From Sedimenticola sp. (GTDB lineage Bacteria > Pseudomonadota > Gammaproteobacteria > Chromatiales > Chromatiaceae): 8,554 nt of DNA. Positions 1 through 7,461 of this stretch are shown piece after piece. Within the stretch, counting starts at the first letter, position 1. Every line of letters begins with the position of its first letter. A program made the position numbers and the translations under genes. Under the pieces are notes generated by a model. That model was not told the DNA's origin and ran no database searches. It saw only the letters and a program-made list of their open reading frames with translations. The DNA lies in contig JAUUYI010000072.1 in assembly GCA_030590525.1 (NCBI GenBank), forward strand, positions 1 through 8,554, given 5' to 3'.

Positions 1-40
1 GATGAGCGTACAGGCATCAATGAGAGGGGAAGAGGGGAAG

Positions 41-1012
41 ATGACGACCACTTATGCAGGCTTCGACCGGCTGCGACGGGAGCTCCAACAGGAGATCATT
101 GGTCAGGAGGCCCTGGTTGAGCGGCTTTTGATCGCGCTGCTGGCGGATGGCCATCTGCTGGTCGAGGGCGCGCCCGGGCTGGCCAAGACCAAGGCCATCA
201 AAGAGCTGGCGGCCCGCCTGGAGGGGGATTTTCATCGCCTCCAGTTCACCCCGGATCTGCTTCCCGGTGACCTGACGGGCACCGAGGTATTCCGGCCTCA
301 GACCGGGGCATTCGAGTTCCAGCAGGGACCCGTGTTCCACAATCTGGTGCTTGCGGATGAGGTCAATCGGGCACCGGCCAAGGTGCAGTCCGCCCTGCTG
401 GAGGCGATGGGCGAACACCAGGTGACGGTGGGTCAGACCACTTACCTGCTGCCGCGGCCGTTTCTGGTGATGGCGACCCAGAATCCGATCGAGCAGGAGG
501 GGACCTATCCGCTGCCGGAGGCACAGCTGGACCGTTTTCTGATGCATGTGCGCATCGGCTACCCACGGGTTGAGAGCGAAAAAGCGATACTGGAGCTGGC
601 CCGGCGCCAGGCGCTGGATGGTTACTCCAAACCAGTCCAGGTGGCGCAGGTGGTCAGCCGGGAGCAGGTGTTGGCGGCCCAGGCCGAGGTGCTGGAGATA
701 CACATGGCAGCCCCGGTGGAAGAGTATCTGGTGCAGCTGCTGCTGGCCAGCCGGGATCCCTCACCCTATGGGGAGCAGCTGGCACGCTGGGTCAGCTTCG
801 GTGCAAGCCCTCGGGGTACTATCGCCCTCGATCGTTGCGCTCGTGCCCACGCCTGGCTCCAGGGGCGGGACTATGTATCACCGGAGGATGTGCAGGCGGT
901 GGTTCATGACACCCTGCGTCACCGTATCCTGATCTCCTTCGAAGCAGAGGCAGAGGGAGTGACATCGGATGTTTTCATCGACCAGTTGCTGCAGCGGGTG
1001 CCGGTCTCCTGA
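41..1012 (+). CDS. MoxR-family AAA+ ATPase (Bat operon)
   Basis: Cytoplasmic AAA+ ATPase of the MoxR family, thought to act as a chaperone that remodels or activates clients together with VWA-domain partners. With the start at 41 the protein is 323 aa, a normal length for the family. Seen: Walker A GAPGLAKT (43-50), Walker B LVLADEVNRA (102-111), the MoxR signature around ATQNPIEQEGTYPLPEAQLD (145-164) with sensor 1 Asn and the following Arg165, and a sensor-2-like GASPRGT (254-260) in the C-terminal helical lid. The ATG at 41 is preferred because GAGGGG-type purine runs lie just upstream and the protein then begins close to the conserved IIGQEALV segment. In-frame ATGs at 2 and 20 are possible, and the frame is open to the window edge, so a longer start cannot be excluded. 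It is the first gene seen of the operon; the promoter must lie upstream of the window. Family assignment is secure, client unknown. Confidence 0.95.
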   Translation: MTTTYAGFDRLRRELQQEIIGQEALVERLLIALLADGHLLVEGAPGLAKTKAIKELAARLEGDFHRLQFTPDLLPGDLTGTEVFRPQTGAFEFQQGPVFHNLVLADEVNRAPAKVQSALLEAMGEHQVTVGQTTYLLPRPFLVMATQNPIEQEGTYPLPEAQLDRFLMHVRIGYPRVESEKAILELARRQALDGYSKPVQVAQVVSREQVLAAQAEVLEIHMAAPVEEYLVQLLLASRDPSPYGEQLARWVSFGASPRGTIALDRCARAHAWLQGRDYVSPEDVQAVVHDTLRHRILISFEAEAEGVTSDVFIDQLLQRVPVS

Positions 1013-1014
1013 TA

Positions 1015-2040
1015 ATGAAAGCGCTGTTCAAAAGGTTTCAGGCGAAAAAGGCGACCTCTGACAACCGCGGTGTGTCAGTGGAGAAGAGAACGAATGCGGG
1101 TGTCGTACGCCCGGACAGCGACGAACTGATCGCCCTGCGCCGGCAGGCGAAGGGGCTCAGGCTGGCCGGTCGGCGGTACGCGTCCAGTGTACTCGCCGGC
1201 GCTCACGGTTCCCGTTTCCGCGGCCGGGGGATGGACTACCAGGAGTCTCGTGCCTATCAGGCCGGAGATGACATACGCAATATGGACTGGCGGGTCACTG
1301 CGCGCGCCGGGCACCCCTATACCAAGCTTTACCAGGAGGAGCGGGAGCGGCCCGTCGTACTGTTGCTCGATCTGAGCCCGAGCATGTTCTTCGGGACACG
1401 GGGTGCCTTCAAGTCAGTGGTGGCCGCCCGCCTGGCCGCCCTGATCGGCTGGGTTACGGTGGCCCATGGAGATCGTATCGGGGCCCTGCTGTTCAACAGT
1501 CACCATGTTGAGGTGCCGCCCCAGGGTGGGCGCCGAGGGGTGCTGAGGCTGATCCGCCAGCTGGTGGCGGCTACCGATCCGGTTGCGGGAATGCAGGCGG
1601 AGCCCCATCCGGATCGTCTTGGCAATGCCTTGCAGCGCCTGCGCCGAGTGGCGCGCCCCGGAAGCCTGGTATTCATCATCAGCGACTTCTATGCCATGGA
1701 CGAAGAGACCGGTAAGCAGCTGTTGCATTTGCGCCGGCACAGCGATCTGGCGGCAATCCAGATCGTGGACCCGCTGGAGCTGACCCCGCCTCCGGCGGGA
1801 CGCTATGGTGTGACCGACGGGCGCCGCAGCGGGTTGCTGGATACCCGCTCCAGCCGGCGTCGCCATGAATACATCGCCTGGTTCGAGGCCCATCACCGGT
1901 CGGTGCGGGAGCTCACTCGCCGGCGGGGCATCCCTCTGTTGCAGCTCTCCACCAGCGACGACCTGGTGGAGCGGTTACGCAGTTTCCTGGGCAATCCACG
2001 GGTCTCCTCAGCGCACGAAACCGAGGGGGCGGCGGCATGA
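1015..2040 (+). CDS. DUF58 family protein (VWA-like)
   Basis: A 341-aa DUF58 protein, the usual partner encoded directly after MoxR. The DUF58 core is clear: SRAYQAGDDIRNMDWR (78-93) followed by the TKLYQEERERP stretch and a VWA-like strand LLLDLSPSM with a MIDAS-type DxSxS at 119-123. A later strand VFIISDFY supplies a second acidic position, but there is no obvious MIDAS threonine, so metal binding may be partial. No transmembrane segment is evident, so it is probably cytoplasmic or peripheral. Residues 1-35 form a poorly conserved, charged N-terminal extension, and the true start could be further in. The ATG lies 2 bp after the MoxR stop without a strong Shine-Dalgarno, which suggests translational coupling. 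The stop overlaps the next start as ATGA. The role is inferred from context: an adaptor working with the MoxR ATPase. Family call secure, biochemical role unknown. Confidence 0.93.
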   Translation: MKALFKRFQAKKATSDNRGVSVEKRTNAGVVRPDSDELIALRRQAKGLRLAGRRYASSVLAGAHGSRFRGRGMDYQESRAYQAGDDIRNMDWRVTARAGHPYTKLYQEERERPVVLLLDLSPSMFFGTRGAFKSVVAARLAALIGWVTVAHGDRIGALLFNSHHVEVPPQGGRRGVLRLIRQLVAATDPVAGMQAEPHPDRLGNALQRLRRVARPGSLVFIISDFYAMDEETGKQLLHLRRHSDLAAIQIVDPLELTPPPAGRYGVTDGRRSGLLDTRSSRRRHEYIAWFEAHHRSVRELTRRRGIPLLQLSTSDDLVERLRSFLGNPRVSSAHETEGAAA

Positions 2041-2516
2041 ACCCTGCGGCCGGACCGGTATTACAACTGCGGGATGTGCATGCGCCACCCGTCCCGGGGC
2101 TCTGGCCACCGGCACCGGGCTGGTGGGTACTGGCCGGGTTGCTCCTGGTGCTTCTGGCGTGGGCTGCCATGACGCTCACCCGCCGCTACCGGCTGCAGCG
2201 TCGCCGGCGGCGTATTCTGCAGGAGCTGGAGAGCGTGGGGCAGTCGTTCGACCCGGAAAGAGCGCCCCGGTTTCTGATGGATGTATCGACACTGCTGCGG
2301 CGATTGGCGATCGACCGCTACTCGCGTCGGCGGGTGGCATCCCTGACCGGCAGGGCGTGGCTCGAATTCCTGGATGAGACCGGTGGCGAGGGGCGCTTCG
2401 TGCAGGGTGAAGGGGAGGCCCTTGCCGAAGGTCCTTATCAGAATCTGACCAAGTTGGAGCCGGAGCCCCTCCTGGCGCTGGCAAGGGCATGGATTGAGAA
2501 AAACAGCGGAGCATGA
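2037..2516 (+). CDS. DUF4381 membrane protein
   Basis: Small 159-aa protein of the DUF4381 family, regularly found between DUF58 and VWA genes in proteobacterial Bat operons. Visible: a proline/tryptophan-rich N-terminal motif (LRDVHAPP at 11-18, then LWPPAPGWW at 22-30), one hydrophobic segment at about 29-46, then a strongly basic stretch (RRYRLQRRRRR, 49-59) marking the cytoplasmic side. The remaining hundred residues are soluble and helical with a conserved-looking RRLAIDRYSRRRVASLTG region (99-116) and an aromatic WLEFLD motif. Predicted topology is N-out, C-in with the helical domain in the cytoplasm. Start and upstream stop share ATGA, so translation is probably coupled. Its partner proteins are presumably the neighbouring VWA proteins. 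No enzymatic function is suggested by the sequence. Confidence 0.88.
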   Translation: MNPAAGPVLQLRDVHAPPVPGLWPPAPGWWVLAGLLLVLLAWAAMTLTRRYRLQRRRRRILQELESVGQSFDPERAPRFLMDVSTLLRRLAIDRYSRRRVASLTGRAWLEFLDETGGEGRFVQGEGEALAEGPYQNLTKLEPEPLLALARAWIEKNSGA

Positions 2517-2517
2517 G

Positions 2518-3531
2518 ATGAACCTGGAAATTGCCTGGCCCTGGTTGGTTGCCTCCCTGCCACTGCCGCTACTGGTCGCCTGGCTCACCCCCAGGGCCAG
2601 CGCTGCCCCGTCAGCAGCGCTACGCATTCCCTTTTTCGAGGCCCTGCAGGGGCGGGTGCTGGAGGGGGACCGGAAACCCCCGCGGATCCGCCTGCTGCTG
2701 GCTGCTCTGGCCTGGCTGCTGCTGGTGACCGCTGCGACCAGGCCTCAATTCATTGGTGAACCGATCACGCTGCCGGTCAGTGGCCGGGATCTGATGTTGG
2801 CAGTGGATATCTCAGGCAGTATGGAGGCGGATGATATGCGCCTGGGCGATCAGCCGGTCAGCCGCCTGATGGCGGTCAAGGCGGTTGCCGGCCAGTTCAT
2901 CGAACAGCGCCAGGGTGATCGCATCGGTCTCATTCTGTTTGGTCGGCAGGCCTATCTGCAGGTGCCTCTCACCTTTGACCGGGATACGGTGCGCACCCTG
3001 CTGTACGAGGCGGTTATCGGTCTTGCCGGCAAGGAGACGGCGATTGGCGATGCCATCGGCCTGGCGGTGAAACGGCTGCGGAACCAGGCCCAGGAAAATC
3101 GGGTATTGATCCTGCTTACGGACGGCGCCAACACGGCTGGCGCAGTCGACCCCCTGAAAGCGACGGATCTCGCCGCGCAGGAGGGGATACGCATTTACAC
3201 CATCGGTGTCGGGGGTGACGGGCGTCTGGTGCAGGGGTTGTTTGGTCCCCGGCGTGTCCGCGCCTCGGATCTGGACGAAGCCACCCTGAAGGCGATTGCC
3301 CGCAACACCGGAGGGCGTTATTTCCGTGCCCGGGATACGGCTGATCTGCAACAGATATACGGGCTGCTGGATAAGCTGGAGCCGGCGGCGGAGGAGGAGG
3401 AGAGTTTTCGGCCGGTGGACGAACTCTACCTGTGGCCGCTGTCGGCCGCGCTCCTCATCAGTGTGTTGCTGGCGCTCTCTGCTGCCGGCCTGATCCCGGG
3501 GCTGGAGGAGCGGGAGGCCCGGCATGCCTGA
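2518..3531 (+). CDS. batA: VWA-domain membrane protein, BatA type
   Basis: Membrane-anchored von Willebrand factor A protein of 337 aa, the usual BatA length. Hydrophobic segments lie at about 6-22, 58-73 and 306-325, with the VWA domain between the second and third. The MIDAS is complete: D97-I-S-G-S101, the threonine in GKETAIGDAIG (T174), and the TDG motif at 201-203, so divalent-metal-dependent ligand binding is likely. A short acidic run (EEEEE) precedes the last TM. Start choice: ATG at 2518 is one base after the DUF4381 stop and has GGAG at 2508-2511, spacing 6. An upstream TTG at 2494 would add 8 residues and is less likely. The family is best known from Bacteroides, Leptospira and Francisella, where it is tied to stress or aerotolerance phenotypes of debated cause. 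The symbol follows position and domain layout, not proven orthology. Confidence 0.92.
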   Translation: MNLEIAWPWLVASLPLPLLVAWLTPRASAAPSAALRIPFFEALQGRVLEGDRKPPRIRLLLAALAWLLLVTAATRPQFIGEPITLPVSGRDLMLAVDISGSMEADDMRLGDQPVSRLMAVKAVAGQFIEQRQGDRIGLILFGRQAYLQVPLTFDRDTVRTLLYEAVIGLAGKETAIGDAIGLAVKRLRNQAQENRVLILLTDGANTAGAVDPLKATDLAAQEGIRIYTIGVGGDGRLVQGLFGPRRVRASDLDEATLKAIARNTGGRYFRARDTADLQQIYGLLDKLEPAAEEEESFRPVDELYLWPLSAALLISVLLALSAAGLIPGLEEREARHA

Positions 3532-5452
3532 GCATTTCCACTTTCTGCAACCCGTCTGGTTGCTGGCGCTGCTCCCCCTGGGGCTGTTGCTGTGGCTGTT
3601 GCGCCACCCCGGAGGTGGTGTCAACCCCTGGCGCCGGGTGGTGGATGAGGCGTTGCTTGCGGTGCTGTTGCTGCAGCAGGGAGGCCGCTCCGGCCGAATG
3701 CCCGTGTGGCTGCTGACCGCCGGCTGGCTGCTGGCGGTGCTGGCCCTGGCTAACCCGGTCTGGGAACGGCAGCCCCAGCCGGTGTTTCAGACCCGGGATG
3801 CCCGGGTAGTAGTGCTCGACCTCTCCCGTTCCATGAACACACCGGATCTCAAACCCTCCCGTCTGTCCCAGGCCCGCTTCAAGGTGGCGGGTATCCTGGA
3901 ACGAGAGCGCGAGGGTGTCACCGGACTGGTGGTGTTTGCCGGCGATGCCTTCGTCGTGACGCCACTCACGCGTGATACGGAGACCATCTCCAGTATGCTC
4001 AAGGCGCTGGACCCGGAGATCATGCCGGTGCAGGGGAGCCGTGCCGACCTGGGCCTGCGCAGAGCTGGAGAGCTGTTGAAACAGGCGGGCGTGAGGCACG
4101 GTGAGGTGCTGCTGATCGCCGATGGCTACGATGGCACGCGGGCAGGGGATGTGGCCCGGGCGTTGCGCAAGGCGGGTCATATGGTCTCGGTGCTGGGAGT
4201 CGGCACCCCGGAGGGGGCGCCGCTTCCGGCGAAAGGGGGGGGCGTGGTGCGCGACGCCCGGGGTAAGGTGGTGATGACCAGGCTGGATGTGGTTGCCATG
4301 CAGCGCCTGGCACGGGCAGGTGGTGGCCACTACGCCACCCTGAGCAGCAGTGATCGAGACCTGCAACAGGTGCTTTCGGAGGGTTTGCCGGTGGATCTCG
4401 ATCAGGAGATTGAGCGGGTCGATCTGGAGACAGAGAGCTGGAAAGAGCGGGGCCCGGTGCTGGTCCTGCTGCTGCTGCCGTTGGCGGCACTGGCCTTCCG
4501 CCGGGGATGGCTGCTCACGCTGCTCTTGTTGGGGGTGATCGGATTGCCCCCCCAGCCCGCCATGGCCTTCAGCTGGGACGCCCTGTGGCAGCGCACTGAC
4601 CAGCAAGCCCACGCGGCCTTGGAAGCCGGCGATCTCCCGCGCGCCTCTGAACTGGCGAAAGATCCTTTGCGGCGGGGAACGGCCGAGTATCGCAAGGGGG
4701 ACTATCAGGCCGCCCTGGATGCCTTCGATCAGGCCGGTGAGGGCGCGGAAGCGGCCTACGACAGGGGCAATGCACTGGCCCGGGTCGGGCGCCATGAGGA
4801 GGCAGTGGCAGCGTATGACAAGGCGCTGGAGCAGGTACCGGATATGGCGGATGCCCGCTTCAATCGTGAGCAGGTGAGGAAGCTGTTGGAGCAGAAGCAG
4901 GAACAACAGGAAGAAAAGCAGGAAAAAAAGGAAAAAAAGGAACAACGGGAACAACAGGGTCAGGAAGGCCAGGAAGGCCAGGAGGGTCAGGAAAGCCAGG
5001 AAGGCCAGGAGGGTCAGGAGGGTCAGGAGGGTCAGGAGGGTCAGGAGAGTCAGCAGGGCCAGCAGGGCCAGTCAGGTGAGCGGGGTCAGAAAGAGCCGAA
5101 GGATCAACAGGATCACAGGACGGCTGGAGAAGATGGTAGTGGAGAGCGCCAGAACGATGAAAATCAGTTTGCCCGGGCCGCTGAAGCGGCGGGCAGAGAA
5201 CCGGAGGAGAGTGGGACCGGGCAAGCGTCACCGGGCGCTGCTGAAGAGCAGATGGAGGAGTCTTTCCAGGGTCAGATGAGCGGCCCCGGCAGCGACCAGG
5301 CCCAGGCCCTGACAAGCGAAGAGCAGATGGCGGCGGAACAGTGGCTGCGACGTATCCCGGACGACCCCGGTGGGCTGCTACGGCGCAAGTTCCGCTATCA
5401 GTATGGACAGCGTCCACCCAGTGCCGGGGCGGGCAGCGATCAACCGTGGTAA
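3524..5452 (+). CDS. VWA + TPR membrane protein (BatB/BatC fusion type)
   Basis: A 642-aa protein. In order: a TM at about 11-26; a second hydrophobic segment at 61-77; a VWA domain from about 93 with MIDAS D99-L-S-R-S103, a Ser (S172) where threonine is usual, and ADG at 199-201; hydrophobic segments 311-324 and 329-342; TPR-like repeats at about 386-450 (GDYQAALDAF, then RHEEAVAAYDKALE); a Lys/Glu/Gln-rich coil (455-478); 13 three-residue units mostly GQE (479-517); a disordered acidic linker; and a conserved-looking end WLRRIPDDPGGLLRRKF (607-623). This joins what Bacteroides-type operons encode as separate BatB and BatC, a layout common in Gammaproteobacteria. The start at 3524 overlaps the batA stop by 8 nt and has GGGAGG at 3512-3517, spacing 6. 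The TPR part probably scaffolds partner proteins; its cellular side is not certain. Two A-AAA-AAG heptamers (4924-4930, 4933-4939) lie in the coil. Confidence 0.93.
   Translation: MPEHFHFLQPVWLLALLPLGLLLWLLRHPGGGVNPWRRVVDEALLAVLLLQQGGRSGRMPVWLLTAGWLLAVLALANPVWERQPQPVFQTRDARVVVLDLSRSMNTPDLKPSRLSQARFKVAGILEREREGVTGLVVFAGDAFVVTPLTRDTETISSMLKALDPEIMPVQGSRADLGLRRAGELLKQAGVRHGEVLLIADGYDGTRAGDVARALRKAGHMVSVLGVGTPEGAPLPAKGGGVVRDARGKVVMTRLDVVAMQRLARAGGGHYATLSSSDRDLQQVLSEGLPVDLDQEIERVDLETESWKERGPVLVLLLLPLAALAFRRGWLLTLLLLGVIGLPPQPAMAFSWDALWQRTDQQAHAALEAGDLPRASELAKDPLRRGTAEYRKGDYQAALDAFDQAGEGAEAAYDRGNALARVGRHEEAVAAYDKALEQVPDMADARFNREQVRKLLEQKQEQQEEKQEKKEKKEQREQQGQEGQEGQEGQESQEGQEGQEGQEGQEGQESQQGQQGQSGERGQKEPKDQQDHRTAGEDGSGERQNDENQFARAAEAAGREPEESGTGQASPGAAEEQMEESFQGQMSGPGSDQAQALTSEEQMAAEQWLRRIPDDPGGLLRRKFRYQYGQRPPSAGAGSDQPW
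4958..5074 (+). repeat. 13-unit 9-bp tandem repeat inside the VWA-TPR gene
   Basis: Thirteen consecutive 9-bp units, consensus GGNCAGGAR, encode GQE x4, SQE, GQE x5, SQQ, GQQ, GQS. Several adjacent units near 5007-5045 are identical (GGTCAGGAG), the signature of recent slippage expansion. Because the unit is a multiple of three, copy-number change alters tail length without breaking the frame. The peptide is hydrophilic and should be disordered. There are no spacers, so it is not a CRISPR array. Confidence 0.92.
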
Positions 5453-5506
5453 GGGCGACAGAGTTCCCAAACAGAGAGTATATGGCTTTCAGTGGAGCAA
5501 TAGCGT

Positions 5507-7363
5507 ATGAATCATCAAACGATAAAAAAGATTGCCGTGACCGCCTGGGCCATGTTGCTGCTGATCCTGATGGTGGCCCAAACTGCCGGGGCGGTGGTAC
5601 AGGCCACGCTTGACCAGGACACGGTGTATGCGGGGGAGCCGTTTACCCTTACCCTCTCGATCGAAGGGGTGGAGCAGGGCAGTGAGCCCGATTTCTCTCC
5701 ATTGGAGCAGGGATTTCGGATCCTCGGCAGCAGCACCAGTCAGCAGATCCGGATCATCAATGGCCGCCGCTCGGACAAGACCCTGTGGCTGGTGCAACTG
5801 GAGCCGAAACGTCTGGGCCGGATCGAGATACCGGCCCTTGAGATTGGCGGCCAGCAGACCCGTCCGCTGACGGTGACGGTGCAGGAGGTGCCTGAGACCT
5901 CGGCTGACCAGGGCGGGTTACCCCTGTTTCTGGAGATAGAGGTGAAGCCAGAGGGGGGAGGTACCTATGTCCAGCAGCAGATCCGTTACCGGGTACGCCT
6001 GTTGCTGGCCAGTAACCTGCTGAGCGGCAATCTCAGTGAACCATCGCCAGCAGATGCGGTGGTGGAGCGTCTGGGCGACGAGAGACGCTACCGGGTGGAG
6101 CGGGGCGGGCGGGCGTATCAGGTGATAGAACGTAACTATGCGATCTTTCCGGAAAAGAGCGGTGAGTTGCAAATCCCGCCGGTGCGCTTCAGTGGGCGGG
6201 TGCAGGATCCCCATTCCGACAGGGGGCGCGCCCGGGGCAGGTCAGGTTCACTGATGGAGCGTTTTTTTGGGGGAGATCCCCTTGCCAACGACCCTTTTTT
6301 CCAGAACATGCCGTCGTTCGGCAGCGGTTTTTTTTCGAGTGGAGGGGGCCGGCCAGTGACCCTCCGCAGCAAGGTGAGCGGGCTTACCATCAAGCCGCGG
6401 CCGGTTGGATACAGTGGTCGCTACTGGTTGCCCGCGGCCGGGCTCGAGCTGCGGGACAGCTGGGCCGGGGAGCCGCCGGAGTTGCGGGCCGGGGAGCCGG
6501 TGACACGCACCATCACCATCGAGGCAAAGGGACTGGAGGGCTCCCAGATCCCCCGGATCGAACTGGTGGCCCCGCCGGGGGTGAGGATTTATCCAGAGCC
6601 TCCGGTGGTCGAGAACCGGACCGATGGAAGCTGGGTCTTTGGCCAGAGTCGTCAGAGTTGGACCTACGTCCCCTCCCAGGCGGAGGGGCTGGAGATTGCC
6701 GGAGTCGGCCTCACCTGGTGGGATAGCACGGCAGGAGAGGAGCGGGTGGCGCGACTGCCCGCCTGGGAACTGAAGGTGAGGCCGGGTGTGGGTGGGTCGA
6801 TACCGGCAGTTGTTACACCGTCCGTAGTTGGGAATGGCACACCAGGTGACTCACTGCAGACCCGGCCTGAGCTGGAAGAGGCGCCCCGGCCAGTATGGCT
6901 GAGTGAGCGCTGGCCATGGTTGGTGGCGGCAGTGGTGTTGCTGGTGCTCGTTCCGCTTCTATTGTGGCGCCGCCGATCAGTGGTGGGTAGTACGCAGGAC
7001 GGGCAGGAAAGGAAAACCTCAGCCGTTCTTTCAGTTGGCCCAGGGCGGCGGGAAGCGCTGGTCCACTTGAAGCGGGCCTGTCAGGGGGGTGCTGCCGCCG
7101 GGGCAGCAAAGGCACTCCTGGAACTGGGCGCCCTGCGCTGGCCAGAGGACCCGCCGGGCAGCCTGGGTGCCCTGGCAACCAGGCTGGGGCAGGGGGGTGA
7201 GCAGGTGCGCCAGCTGGATCGTGCCCTGTATGCCCGGGAAGGCACCGAGTGGGATGGCATGGCTCTGTGGCGAGCGTTTGAGCAGGGTATTCCCGAGCAG
7301 GCCAGGTCGCCCGGGAGCGGGAGAGAGAACCCGCTGGACCCGCTCTATCCACAGCGGATATGA
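5507..7363 (+). CDS. batD: BatD-like oxygen tolerance family protein
   Basis: A 618-aa BatD-family protein. Seen: a Sec signal peptide (basic N-tail, hydrophobic core 9-24, likely cleavage after AGA at 27-29); a long beta-rich periplasmic region beginning VQATLDQDTVYAGEPFTL, typical of BatD; a Phe/Gly-rich insert (about 250-281, with FFGGDP, NDPFF and SGFFSSGGG); a C-terminal TM at about 471-487 followed by RRR; and a cytoplasmic, mostly helical tail of about 130 residues. The expected role is the periplasmic part of the Bat complex; its binding partner is unknown. The start at 5507 has GGAG at 5494-5497, spacing 9. It is separated from the previous gene by 54 bp, the only real gap in the operon, with no promoter I can defend there. 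Tracts of T7, T6 and T8 encode the Phe pairs of the insert. The symbol rests on family and position. Confidence 0.9.
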   Translation: MNHQTIKKIAVTAWAMLLLILMVAQTAGAVVQATLDQDTVYAGEPFTLTLSIEGVEQGSEPDFSPLEQGFRILGSSTSQQIRIINGRRSDKTLWLVQLEPKRLGRIEIPALEIGGQQTRPLTVTVQEVPETSADQGGLPLFLEIEVKPEGGGTYVQQQIRYRVRLLLASNLLSGNLSEPSPADAVVERLGDERRYRVERGGRAYQVIERNYAIFPEKSGELQIPPVRFSGRVQDPHSDRGRARGRSGSLMERFFGGDPLANDPFFQNMPSFGSGFFSSGGGRPVTLRSKVSGLTIKPRPVGYSGRYWLPAAGLELRDSWAGEPPELRAGEPVTRTITIEAKGLEGSQIPRIELVAPPGVRIYPEPPVVENRTDGSWVFGQSRQSWTYVPSQAEGLEIAGVGLTWWDSTAGEERVARLPAWELKVRPGVGGSIPAVVTPSVVGNGTPGDSLQTRPELEEAPRPVWLSERWPWLVAAVVLLVLVPLLLWRRRSVVGSTQDGQERKTSAVLSVGPGRREALVHLKRACQGGAAAGAAKALLELGALRWPEDPPGSLGALATRLGQGGEQVRQLDRALYAREGTEWDGMALWRAFEQGIPEQARSPGSGRENPLDPLYPQRI

Positions 7364-7366
7364 GAG

Positions 7367-7414
7367 GTCCCCCCCGGTTTTTGACGAAATTACCTGGGGT
7401 GGGCGCGTTTTTTT
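7367..7414 (+). terminator. Probable intrinsic terminator of the bat operon
   Basis: Three bases after the batD stop, a GC-rich left arm (7367-7377) can pair with 7393-7404. Pairs are G7367-C7404 through C7370-G7401, four C-G pairs 7371-7374 with 7396-7399, then G7376-C94 and G7377-C93. The right arm has one bulged T (7400) and there is one C/T mismatch (75/95). The loop is about 15 nt and a T7 tract follows at 7408-7414, three bases past the stem. Position and T tract support termination; the imperfect stem and large loop lower confidence. Confidence 0.45.
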
Positions 7415-7461
7415 GTGGCCACCGAAAAAAATTCGTAACTATTCAGCTCTTTTGTCTCATT

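Noticed and set aside
17..703. 228-aa minus-strand frame opposite the MoxR gene
   Set aside because: Antisense to strongly conserved MoxR motifs; composition is typical of a shadow frame.
2494..2520. Upstream TTG start for the BatA-type gene
   Set aside because: It would overlap DUF4381 further and lacks a good ribosome binding site; the ATG at 2518 has GGAG at ideal spacing.
3458..4954. 498-aa open frame on the minus strand
   Set aside because: It lies wholly antisense to the well-supported VWA genes, its product is a low-complexity Gln/His/Arg/Gly mix without domains, and long antisense frames are expected in high-GC DNA.
4958..5074. Possible CRISPR-like or minisatellite array
   Set aside because: Units are 9 bp, directly adjacent and in coding phase, with no spacers; it is a coding tandem repeat.
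4860..5417. Minus-strand frame with collagen-like PDPPDPP repeats
   Set aside because: It is the mirror of the GQE tandem repeat read on the other strand, with no ribosome binding site or domain.
5453..5506. Internal promoter between the VWA-TPR gene and batD
   Set aside because: A TATATG is present at 5479-5484 but no -35 box lies at a workable distance; the gap is short and read-through is more likely.
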